Origin: Neobacillus sp. YX16
GTDB taxonomy: Bacteria; Bacillota; Bacilli; Bacillales; Cytobacillaceae
Direction of reading: 5' to 3'
NCBI RefSeq assembly: GCF_030123505.1
Contig: NZ_CP126115.1
Location: 2,246,001-2,310,000 of the forward strand
Length of the DNA: 64,000 nt
Below, piece after piece: positions 44,765 through 52,768 of the stretch. Each line of letters starts with the position of its first letter. The first letter of the stretch is position 1. A program made the position numbers and the translations under genes. The notes below the pieces were generated by a model. It saw only the letters and a list, made by a program, of their open reading frames with translations. It was not told the DNA's origin and did no database searches.

Positions 44765-45742
44765 ATGGAAGGTGCTGTGAATCAAAATAATCAACCCTTG
44801 CCCATCTTGACTGCAAGGCAGCAAAAAATCAAAAAAAGACAAAAAATCTTAGCGGGATTAAAAACGAATAAAATCTTATATCTTATGATTTTTCCAGGAG
44901 TACTTTATTTCCTTATATTTAAGTACTTACCGATGGCTGGTCTCATTATTGCGTTTCAAGACTATCAGCCATTCTTAGGGATCTTAGGAAGTCCATGGGT
45001 CGGTCTCAAACATTTTATTCGTTTATTTACGGAACCTACTTTCTTTATGTTATTAAAGAATACATTAATTTTGTTTGCCTTAAATCTTGTCATCTTTTTT
45101 CCATTACCGATCATCGTGGCTCTCATGCTGAATGAAGTGAAGAACAGATATTTTAAAGCAGGAATTCAAACCCTGATTTATATTCCTCACTTTATGTCTT
45201 GGGTTATTATTGTTTCCATCTCTTTTATCTTTCTGAATGTGGATGGCGGTATTATTAATGAATTTTTAGCATTAATAGGATTGGAGAAAATCAGCTTCTT
45301 AACTGCACCTGATTGGACAAGGACCGTTTACATCGCACAAATTATCTGGAAAGAATTAGGCTGGTCAACGATTATTTATTTAGCTGCGATTACCGCAGTG
45401 GATACTCAATTATATGAAGCAGCTGAAATGGATGGTGCTGGGCGTCTTCGAAAAACTTGGCATGTTACATTGCCTGCAATTCGTCCTATCATTATCACAC
45501 TATTAATCTTGAAAATTGGAAGCACACTTGATCTAGGTTTTGAACATATGTATCTTTTACTTAACTCATTAAACCGTAGTGTTGCAGAAATTTTCGACAC
45601 CTATATTTATACAGCAGGTTTAAAGAATGGTCAGTTAAGTTTCAGTACTGCTGTTGGGTTATTTAAAGGTCTTGTTGGATTGGTATTAGTCATTCTTGCG
45701 AATAAACTAGCGAAGAAATTTGGAGAAGATGGCGTGTATTAG
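44765..45742 (+). CDS. Sugar ABC transporter permease (YesP-like, first permease)
   Basis: The 325-aa permease has a charged N-terminus, six hydrophobic segments and the EAA motif EAAEMDGAGRLRKTWHVTLP. It should pair with the permease encoded at 43555-44439 on the other strand. AGGAGG precedes the ATG. It opens a long plus-strand operon running to about 52.3 kb or further. A shared ATPase is needed from elsewhere. Substrate by context: unsaturated or plain galacturonan/rhamnogalacturonan oligomers. Confidence 0.92.
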   Translation: MEGAVNQNNQPLPILTARQQKIKKRQKILAGLKTNKILYLMIFPGVLYFLIFKYLPMAGLIIAFQDYQPFLGILGSPWVGLKHFIRLFTEPTFFMLLKNTLILFALNLVIFFPLPIIVALMLNEVKNRYFKAGIQTLIYIPHFMSWVIIVSISFIFLNVDGGIINEFLALIGLEKISFLTAPDWTRTVYIAQIIWKELGWSTIIYLAAITAVDTQLYEAAEMDGAGRLRKTWHVTLPAIRPIIITLLILKIGSTLDLGFEHMYLLLNSLNRSVAEIFDTYIYTAGLKNGQLSFSTAVGLFKGLVGLVLVILANKLAKKFGEDGVY

Positions 45743-45762
45743 AGAAAGCTGGAGGGGATATC

Positions 45763-46449
45763 TTGCTGAAATCAGTGGAAAGGTTAAATCACGTTTTAAC
45801 GATCATCCTTAACTTGGTATATGTGAATTTTTTATGGATACTCTTTACCATTTTTGGATTAGGTATATTCGGTATCGGCCCCTCCACCTATGCCTTAGTT
45901 AGTATTTGCAGGCAATGGGTTCGCGGCAACCAAAGCATGCCGGTTTTTAAAACCTTCTGGAAATATTACAAAGAGAGTTTCAAAGAATCTGTCATCATCA
46001 GTTGGATATATCTTATAGGTGGCATAGTTTTAATCGTTGATTTAATGCATGTAGCCAATTGGTATGTTAGGGTAGCTTTATTTGTGATCAGTTTTATCTA
46101 TTTATTATCACTAGTTTATATCTTTCCGATTATGGCTCATTATAATTGGAAGGGAATACTCTTTAAAGTGAAGATGTCTCTACTATTTGGTTTTTCCTGT
46201 CTACAATATTCACTTGTTTTAATTTTGGTTACCGGTGTAATTTATTGGGCAGCAACTACTTTTTTTCCAGGGGTTTTAACCTTTTTAGGTATTAGTTTCT
46301 TATTCTATTTGATTACTTGGACAGGTAATCAAGTGTTTACCAGAATGGAAACGATGGATGCCAAAGAGATAGAAGATAATAGTATTTACCACAGTGCAAA
46401 GGAGAATTGGGATGAAAAAACAAATGGTATCAAAGTTAGCGGGTGTTAG
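45763..46449 (+). CDS. DUF624 membrane protein (YesL-like)
   Basis: This 228-aa membrane protein has about five hydrophobic segments and the same N-terminal layout (NFLWILFTIFGLGIFGIGPSTYA) as the DUF624 protein at 21309. B. subtilis YesL lies in the same place in the rhamnogalacturonan cluster. Its function is unknown; co-occurrence with binding-protein-dependent sugar uptake suggests a transporter accessory role. It begins with TTG 45763 behind GGAGGGG, 20 bases after the permease stop, and overlaps the next gene by 38 bases. Confidence 0.85.
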   Translation: MLKSVERLNHVLTIILNLVYVNFLWILFTIFGLGIFGIGPSTYALVSICRQWVRGNQSMPVFKTFWKYYKESFKESVIISWIYLIGGIVLIVDLMHVANWYVRVALFVISFIYLLSLVYIFPIMAHYNWKGILFKVKMSLLFGFSCLQYSLVLILVTGVIYWAATTFFPGVLTFLGISFLFYLITWTGNQVFTRMETMDAKEIEDNSIYHSAKENWDEKTNGIKVSGC

Positions 46450-47923
46450 TTTAGCAAGTATGCTTCTATTAGCGGGGTGCAACAGTACAGCTTCTAACAA
46501 CGACAATTCTGCAAAGGACGACAACAAAAACAGTACAACAGAAATTTCTTGGTTAAACATTTTGCATACAGCTTCACCGCCGACCGATACGGTGTTAGAC
46601 CAAATAGAGAAAAAAACAAATTCAGAAATTAAATTCTCTTGGATCCCAGATGCTTCAAAAGAGGAACGACTTAATACAGCATTAGCTTCGGATTCATTAG
46701 CAGATATTGTTACTTTAACCATTTTAGAAAATTCCTCTGTTCGTAATGCCTTGAAATCAGGGATGTTCTGGAATGTAGAAGATTATTTGGATGAGTTTCC
46801 TAACTTAAAAGCGATTTCAAAAGACATCCGTACTTCAGCCTCTATCGAAGGTAAGCTCTATGGAATACCGTTCCAAAAAGATTTAGCACGAAATGGTGTC
46901 GTTCTTCGTAAAGATTGGTTAGATAAAGTAGGTTTGGCTGTTCCTAAAACAACAGAAGAATTAATGGAAGTAGCGAAAGCGTTTACAGAAAAAGATCCTG
47001 ATGGTAATGGGAAAAATGATACGACTGGATTTATGGATCGTAGTGATTTAATCTATGGTGCTTTCAAAACTTTAGGTTCATACCATGGTACACCAAATAA
47101 TTGGCAGGTGGACAGCAAGGGCAACTTTACAGCTGAGTTTGAAACAGATGGCTATATCGAAACGATGGACTACATGAAAGAGTTATATGAAAACGGCTGG
47201 ATTAACAAAGACTTTGCTGTAACAGCCAAAACAGATCAACAGCAAAACTTCGCTCAAGGTAAGGCAGGTATTTATGTGGGAGCTTTATTTGACGCTAAAA
47301 ATCTACAAACAATGGCAGCAGGTATCCAAGATAATATGGAAATTGCCTTAGTCAATGATATGACCTCTAATTCTAATTCTGAACGAGCCATTTGGTCTGC
47401 GGGGAATGGTATCGGAGGATTATTAGCATTCCCACGTTCTGAAGTAAAGGATGAAGCAGAATTAAAACGTCTTTTGAAATTCGTTAATGATTTACTAGAT
47501 TCAGATACCTATACGTTGATGACTTACGGAATTGAAGGTACACATTATAAGATTAATGATGAAGGCGCTTATGAAATTATTAATCAGGATTTATGGCAGC
47601 AAGAAGTCCAGCCATTTGCCGCTTCACGTCCAAAAGAGGCTGGTTATGGTTTAAAAGATCCTAACCCAATTAAATCATTAGCAGATGATATGATTGCTGA
47701 AAACGCAAAATATGCTGTCTTTAACCCTGCTGTTCCTTTAGAATCACCAACTTTCACCACACAAGGTTCGGAATTACAAAAGATTATTACGGATGCTACT
47801 TATCAATATATTTTAGGAGAAATCACTCTCGATGATTATAAGGAAGCAGTTAAAAATTGGAATGAGCAAGGCGGCAAAACGATAAAAGAGGAATATAAAG
47901 CAGCGTATAAAGCAGCAAAATAA
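46412..47923 (+). CDS. Pectin-oligosaccharide ABC transporter solute-binding lipoprotein (YesO/LplA-like)
   Basis: The 503-aa lipoprotein has a signal peptide with lipobox LLAGC (Cys23), a Ser/Asn/Asp linker, and a family-1 binding-protein fold (EISWLNILHTASPP..., YGIPFQKDLARNGVVLRKDWLDK). It captures oligosaccharides outside for the permeases encoded nearby. The start is ATG 46412 with AAAGGAGAA upstream, inside the end of the DUF624 gene. A long stem-loop directly follows its stop codon. Confidence 0.92.
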   Translation: MKKQMVSKLAGVSLASMLLLAGCNSTASNNDNSAKDDNKNSTTEISWLNILHTASPPTDTVLDQIEKKTNSEIKFSWIPDASKEERLNTALASDSLADIVTLTILENSSVRNALKSGMFWNVEDYLDEFPNLKAISKDIRTSASIEGKLYGIPFQKDLARNGVVLRKDWLDKVGLAVPKTTEELMEVAKAFTEKDPDGNGKNDTTGFMDRSDLIYGAFKTLGSYHGTPNNWQVDSKGNFTAEFETDGYIETMDYMKELYENGWINKDFAVTAKTDQQQNFAQGKAGIYVGALFDAKNLQTMAAGIQDNMEIALVNDMTSNSNSERAIWSAGNGIGGLLAFPRSEVKDEAELKRLLKFVNDLLDSDTYTLMTYGIEGTHYKINDEGAYEIINQDLWQQEVQPFAASRPKEAGYGLKDPNPIKSLADDMIAENAKYAVFNPAVPLESPTFTTQGSELQKIITDATYQYILGEITLDDYKEAVKNWNEQGGKTIKEEYKAAYKAAK

Positions 47924-47928
47924 TCACC

Positions 47929-47975
47929 ATGGAGGTTTTTCTATTGAATGTTTGTTCAATAGAAAGAACCTCCAT
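47929..47975 (+). terminator. Long stem-loop after the binding-protein gene (attenuator or stabiliser)
   Basis: ATGGAGGTTTTTCTATTGAA pairs with TTCAATAGAAAGAACCTCCAT with one bulged base and a six-base loop. No T-run follows and the next gene is on the same strand, so partial termination or 3'-end protection is more likely than full termination. Confidence 0.75.
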
Positions 47976-48028
47976 TCTATATGCTGGCATGTGTAAGTAA
48001 TATAAACCGAGATAGGAGAATGATAGAT

Positions 48029-49144
48029 ATGAACTGGTCCGTTAAAACAGCAAACTCAATTATGGAAAGACTTCCTCATTTATATGATGACAAAGGATAT
48101 AAAGGAAAGTGGTCCTATGATTATGGAGTGATATTTAAGGGGTTTGAAAGAGTCTGGCAGCAAACGGGTGAACCGAAATATTTTAACTATATAAAGGAAA
48201 ACATGGATTATTTTATTCAAGAAGATGGGTCAATAAAAGGGTATCAACTGGATGAATATAATATCGATCATATTAATAATGGAAAAATGTTATTTGTCCT
48301 TTACAAAGAAACCGGAGAGGAAAAGTATAAAAAGGCTGCTGAATTATTACGCAGTCAGCTCGAAACACACCCTAGAACATCCGAAGGTGCATTTTGGCAT
48401 AAACAAATTTATCCTTATCAAATTTGGCTGGATGGTTTATACATGGGTTCACCTTTTTATGCGGAGTATCAAACAACCTTTGCTAATGGAGAAGGTTTAG
48501 AGGATATCATTCGTCAGTTTAAACTTAGTTATCAGCATTTAATAGATGAAAAGACAGGGCTTTTATATCATGCATGGGATGAGAAAAAAATTCAGCCATG
48601 GGCCAATAAAGAAACGGGTTTGTCAGAGAACTTTTGGGGACGTTCTATGGGCTGGTATTTATTGGCTTTAGTAGATACATTAGAAATCCTTCCTAAAGAT
48701 ACACCCGATCGAGACTTTCTTGTACAGATACTCGAGAAAACATTAAAGGCACTAGTAAACTACCAGGATGAAGCAAGTGGTGTCTGGTATCAAGTTACAG
48801 ATAAGGGACATGAAAAAGGGAATTACTTAGAAGCTTCGTGCAGCAGTATGTTTGTATGTGCAATAGCAAAAGGGATTCGCTTGGGAGTTCTTGATCGACA
48901 AGAATGGGAAACACAGGTAAAGAAATCGCATCAAGGATTATTGGATGAATTTGTCTTGCTCACGAAAGAGAGCTGGGTGAATTTAAATAAGAATTGTCAG
49001 GTTGCTGGACTGGGCGGACATGATCAACGTGATGGTACCTATACGTATTACATTAGTGAACCAATTATTTGTAATGACCAAAAAGGGGTAGGTGCGTTTT
49101 TACAAGCTTTAGCTGAATTTGAAGAAGTCATGAATGAGGAGTAA
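48029..49144 (+). CDS. GH105 unsaturated rhamnogalacturonyl hydrolase (YesR/YteR-like)
   Basis: This 371-aa cytoplasmic enzyme removes the 4,5-unsaturated galacturonyl residue from oligomers made by pectate or rhamnogalacturonan lyases. The (alpha/alpha)6 barrel family features are visible: KWSYDYGVIFKGFERVW, YNIDHINNGKMLF, KQIYPYQIWLDGLYMGSPFYA with the catalytic Asp region, HAWDEKKIQPWAN, and WGRSMGWYLLALVDTLE. No signal peptide. The start is ATG 48029, ten bases after AGGAG; upstream in-frame codons overlap that site. The GH28 gene starts four bases after its stop. Confidence 0.92.
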   Translation: MNWSVKTANSIMERLPHLYDDKGYKGKWSYDYGVIFKGFERVWQQTGEPKYFNYIKENMDYFIQEDGSIKGYQLDEYNIDHINNGKMLFVLYKETGEEKYKKAAELLRSQLETHPRTSEGAFWHKQIYPYQIWLDGLYMGSPFYAEYQTTFANGEGLEDIIRQFKLSYQHLIDEKTGLLYHAWDEKKIQPWANKETGLSENFWGRSMGWYLLALVDTLEILPKDTPDRDFLVQILEKTLKALVNYQDEASGVWYQVTDKGHEKGNYLEASCSSMFVCAIAKGIRLGVLDRQEWETQVKKSHQGLLDEFVLLTKESWVNLNKNCQVAGLGGHDQRDGTYTYYISEPIICNDQKGVGAFLQALAEFEEVMNEE

Positions 49145-49148
49145 GAAT

Positions 49149-50483
49149 ATGACAATTTACAATATTACCGATTTTGGTGCATTAGCCGATGGTAGCTTAT
49201 GCACCAGAAATATCCAGAAGGCCATTGATAAAGCTTATATAAATGGTGGCGGACAAATCGTGATCCCTTCAGGTGTATTTTTATCAGGTGCTTTATTTTT
49301 AAAAGATAATATTGAATTGCATTTGTCTGCAGGGGCTACTTTGAAATTTTCGGATCAACAAGAGGACTATCCAGTGGTTGTTTCACGCTGGGAAGGAGTT
49401 GTACGAGAGGTATATGCGTCTTGCTTATTTGCAGAAGACACAAAAAATATTTCTATTACCGGTTTTGGCACGATTGATGGCAATGGGATGACTTGGTGGC
49501 ATATATTTCGAAATGAACGAGAAAAACTAGCTTACCCGCGGCCAAAATTGATTAGTTTTGATGGATGTGAGCGGATTACCATACGAGATGTGACCTTAAT
49601 CAACTCACCAAGCTGGACCGTGAATCCGATCCGTTGTCACGATGTAACCATAGACAATGTTTCTATTGTCAATCCATCAGACTCACCTAATACGGATGGA
49701 ATTGATCCGGAATCATGTAAAAACGTAAGAATTAGCAACTGCCACATCGATGTAGGAGATGACTGCATCGCGATTAAAGCTGGTACGGAAGATACTTCTG
49801 AAAGAGTACCTTGTGAGAACATTACTATTACGAACTGTACAATGGTTCACGGCCATGGGGCAGTGGTATTTGGCAGTGAAATGAGTGGGGACATCCGAAA
49901 TGTGACGATTAGTAACTGTACCTTCCAGGATACCGATAGGGGAATTCGTTTTAAATCACGACGAGGACGCGGAGGGGTCGTTGCGGATATTCGAATTGAC
50001 AATATTGTCATGGAACGGGTAATGTGTCCATTTATTTTGAACTTGTACTACTTCTGCGGACCAAAAGGTAAAGATAAATATGTCTGGGACAAAAATCCAT
50101 ACCCTATAACAAAAGAGACTCCAACCTTTAAACGAATACACTTCTCTAATATTACGGCTCGAAATGTCCATGCATCAGCTGGGTTTATTTATGGCTTAGC
50201 TGAGCAATATGTGTCTGAAATTACATTTAATAACATTGATATTTCAATGGCAGAAAATGCGATTCCTGGGAAACCAGCCATGATGGCAGGAATAGAAGAT
50301 ATGAACAATCGGGGTTTTTATGTAGGTTTTGCTAAAGACATCCTATTTAACCGAGTAACCATTGAGAATCATGAAGGTCCAGCATTCCATGTCGAATATA
50401 GTGAGGATGTAGAGATTACCCACTGCAAGTCTAAAAATACAAAAGCTGAAGAAGTACTTCTTAAGGAAGTAGGGGTAGTGTGA
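49149..50483 (+). CDS. GH28 polygalacturonase-type hydrolase, cytoplasmic
   Basis: The 444-aa right-handed beta-helix enzyme has the GH28 signatures: NTDGIDPESC, DVGDDCIAIKAG (paired Asp), HGHGAVVFGSEMSG with His, and RGIRFKSRRGRGG. These give the catalytic Asp set and the Arg-x-Lys binding site. There is no signal peptide, so it should split imported oligogalacturonides, probably as an exo-enzyme releasing galacturonate, which feeds UxaC. It starts at ATG 49149, seven bases after AGGAG, and overlaps the next gene as GTGTGA. Confidence 0.92.
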   Translation: MTIYNITDFGALADGSLCTRNIQKAIDKAYINGGGQIVIPSGVFLSGALFLKDNIELHLSAGATLKFSDQQEDYPVVVSRWEGVVREVYASCLFAEDTKNISITGFGTIDGNGMTWWHIFRNEREKLAYPRPKLISFDGCERITIRDVTLINSPSWTVNPIRCHDVTIDNVSIVNPSDSPNTDGIDPESCKNVRISNCHIDVGDDCIAIKAGTEDTSERVPCENITITNCTMVHGHGAVVFGSEMSGDIRNVTISNCTFQDTDRGIRFKSRRGRGGVVADIRIDNIVMERVMCPFILNLYYFCGPKGKDKYVWDKNPYPITKETPTFKRIHFSNITARNVHASAGFIYGLAEQYVSEITFNNIDISMAENAIPGKPAMMAGIEDMNNRGFYVGFAKDILFNRVTIENHEGPAFHVEYSEDVEITHCKSKNTKAEEVLLKEVGVV

Positions 50484-51379
50484 TTGAGAAAAGGCGAAAA
50501 CATCTAATCGATTTGTTAGGAGAACGTTCAAAATCGGAAGAGATATCTGCCAAATTAATAAATGTAGAAACAAGGCAGGGGTTTGTTTTAGAAAGTTTAA
50601 TGTTGCATTTAAATAACATCGAAACCGTCCCTGCTTATTTTGCTAAACCATTAAATGCTGTTGAACCTTTGCCAACCGTTATCTTTAATCATTCTCATGG
50701 CGGCAATTTTGATCAAGGGAAGGAAGAACTCTTAATCAGCAGCTCCTATTTACAAACCCCATCCTTCGTTGAAACGATAATTGAACTTGGGTTTGCAGTT
50801 TGTTCGATTGATATGTGGGGCTTTAATCAACGAAAAGGGAAACAGGAAAGTGAATTGGTAAAGGAAATGCTGTTAGATGGTCAAACGCTGTGGGGGATGC
50901 GGATATTCGATAACATGGCCTTGTTAGATTATCTAGAAACCCGATCAGATGTAGATTCTGCCAGATTAGCAACAATCGGAATGTCTATGGGTGGTTTAAT
51001 GAGTTGGTGGTTAGCTGCAATAGATGAGCGTATAAAAGTCACAGTGGACATCGCAGCCCAAGTAGATATCGAGACACTAAAACAGAAACGTGGTTTAGAT
51101 CATCATGGTTTTTATTATTATGTTCCTGGGTTTCTAAAACATTTTTCTACATTAGCCGTTCAAGAAATGATTGCGCCAAGACCACGCCTCAGTATGATCG
51201 GTAAGGATGATCGAATGTGTCCGATTGAAGGAGCAGGATTTTTAAACGAGCGATTGAGAAGTACGTATGTAGAACACGGTTTTTCGCAAAATTGGGAAGG
51301 ATGCATACTTACAGGTGGACACCAGGAAACAAAGGAAATGAGATCGCTATGGAAAACTTTCTTAAAGAACCATCTGTGA
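50480..51379 (+). CDS. Alpha/beta hydrolase, probable carbohydrate esterase
   Basis: The 299-aa protein has an alpha/beta hydrolase fold: NHSHGGNFDQGK as oxyanion region, nucleophile elbow GMSMGG (Ser169), Asp in IGKDDRMCP and His in TGGHQET. It is near dienelactone-hydrolase/acetylxylan-esterase-like groups but I do not recognise a named family. No signal peptide. It sits between cytoplasmic GH28 and pectin methylesterase genes with overlaps on both sides, so removal of an acetyl, methyl or feruloyl group from imported pectin oligomers is a fair guess only. The start is GTG 50480, overlapping the GH28 stop. Confidence 0.75.
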   Translation: MIEKRRKHLIDLLGERSKSEEISAKLINVETRQGFVLESLMLHLNNIETVPAYFAKPLNAVEPLPTVIFNHSHGGNFDQGKEELLISSSYLQTPSFVETIIELGFAVCSIDMWGFNQRKGKQESELVKEMLLDGQTLWGMRIFDNMALLDYLETRSDVDSARLATIGMSMGGLMSWWLAAIDERIKVTVDIAAQVDIETLKQKRGLDHHGFYYYVPGFLKHFSTLAVQEMIAPRPRLSMIGKDDRMCPIEGAGFLNERLRSTYVEHGFSQNWEGCILTGGHQETKEMRSLWKTFLKNHL

Positions 51380-52290
51380 ATTTTGTTAAGAGTCTAGTTG
51401 TAGGAAGAAATGAAATATGTGATTTTTCTAGTATACAAGAGGCTTTGGATAGTTGTCGAGATGAAGATGGACCTTTAAAAATAACCGTCTTAAGTGGAGA
51501 GTATTATGAAAATATTACAGTATATCAATCTAACATTTCATTGATAGGTATAGGCTCTACTAAGTTGATTGGAAATCGATATGCTTTACAAAAAGATGAA
51601 CATCTACGAGAAATTGGCACCTTTCAGAGTGCAACCCTTTTTATCAATGGAGAAAATATTCGAATAGAAAATCTTGAGATTATTAATGATGCAGGACCAG
51701 GAGAAAAGGTGGGTCAGGCGCTTGCCTTATATAATGAAGGAAACAACGTAACATTTATAAACTGTTCCTTCAAAGGGTATCAGGACACCATATGTCTGGG
51801 CCCACTGCCAGAAGTGCAAAAAAATGGCCAGCCTTTTTCTACTCCTGAAATAAGAACCATCTATGAAGAAAACAAGAGTCATTTTATTAATTGCTATATA
51901 GAAGGAACAGTCGATTTTATTTTTGGTGGTGGGGAAGCAGTGTTCCAAGGCTGTGAAATTAAGTCCTTGAAAAGACCGCTTAACAGAGAAGGTTACATTA
52001 CTGCTGCCTCCACTTCTAAAAATAAAAAAGGTTTTTATTTCTATCAATGTTTATTAACAGCAGACGCAGATGTTAAAAATGTCTTTTTAGGAAGGCCGTG
52101 GCGCCCCTATGCGAAAACTACTTTTGCAAACTGTATGGTAGGTGTTCATATTCATCATGATAGATGGAATGATTGGGGAAACATAGCAAATAGAAAAACG
52201 GTAACATATAAAGAAAATAATAATCGATATATCTTTCATAGTGAGATGAAAACAGTAGATTGGATTGATTTCATACAAGTAGATTTATAG
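51349..52290 (+). CDS. Pectin methylesterase (CE8), no signal peptide
   Basis: This 313-aa beta-helix esterase removes methyl groups from galacturonosyl residues. Family motifs are clear: FSSIQEALD at the start, GYQDT, YIEGTVDFIFGGG with the catalytic Asp pair partner, and LGRPWRPYA with the substrate-binding Arg/Trp. Usual CE8 enzymes are secreted; this one starts MENFLKEPSVNF with no hydrophobic leader, so it is likely to act in the cytoplasm on methylated oligomers. The start is ATG 51349 inside the end of the preceding gene (31-base overlap); AAAGGA lies upstream. A longer frame to 51292 has no better site. Confidence 0.9.
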   Translation: MENFLKEPSVNFVKSLVVGRNEICDFSSIQEALDSCRDEDGPLKITVLSGEYYENITVYQSNISLIGIGSTKLIGNRYALQKDEHLREIGTFQSATLFINGENIRIENLEIINDAGPGEKVGQALALYNEGNNVTFINCSFKGYQDTICLGPLPEVQKNGQPFSTPEIRTIYEENKSHFINCYIEGTVDFIFGGGEAVFQGCEIKSLKRPLNREGYITAASTSKNKKGFYFYQCLLTADADVKNVFLGRPWRPYAKTTFANCMVGVHIHHDRWNDWGNIANRKTVTYKENNNRYIFHSEMKTVDWIDFIQVDL

Positions 52291-52306
52291 GAAAGGAACA
52301 TGGAGA

Positions 52307-52768
52307 ATGAAGCGAAAATGGGAAGTGATGATTGGAATAGCAGGTGTCATACTTTGTGTCATTTTCTTAGGCGGGTTTTCATTGACGATGACTTCGATGG
52401 AGGAAAGTATTTACGAGACGACAGTTTTTCCTATTCTGCAGGCGGGTGTTTCTGAAGAATACGTTTCAGAGAGCTTTGATGCAGTGAAAGCATTAGCTAT
52501 ATGGTTTGGTGTTACACTGCTAATTGTATTTATTCTAGTTGCTCTGGCTACTCTATCAATTTGGCGAAATAAATCTCCTAAAAGGGGAGCTGTGCTCTAT
52601 ATATTTGCCGGCTTAGCGACTTTAATAGGTACCCAATTTATTGCCTTTCCCTTAGCTTTTCTCTTTTTTATAGCAGCAGCCTTATGCCTATTTAGAAAAA
52701 TAAAGGAAAAAGAAGGAGCAGGAAATGTATCGAACAAAAATAGTCAACCCGATTTTGCCAGGATTTAA
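52307..52768 (+). CDS. DUF4064-like small membrane protein
   Basis: The 153-aa protein has an N-terminal hydrophobic helix (about 8-30), two closely spaced helices (about 60-85 and 95-115), a fourth (about 115-130) and a charged C-terminus, the layout of DUF4064 proteins. The function is unknown. Its last 44 bases overlap the GH43 gene start. The charged tail SNKNSQPDFARI is encoded by the overlap and may be poorly constrained. It lies inside the pectin operon, but nothing ties it to pectin use. Confidence 0.65.
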   Translation: MKRKWEVMIGIAGVILCVIFLGGFSLTMTSMEESIYETTVFPILQAGVSEEYVSESFDAVKALAIWFGVTLLIVFILVALATLSIWRNKSPKRGAVLYIFAGLATLIGTQFIAFPLAFLFFIAAALCLFRKIKEKEGAGNVSNKNSQPDFARI

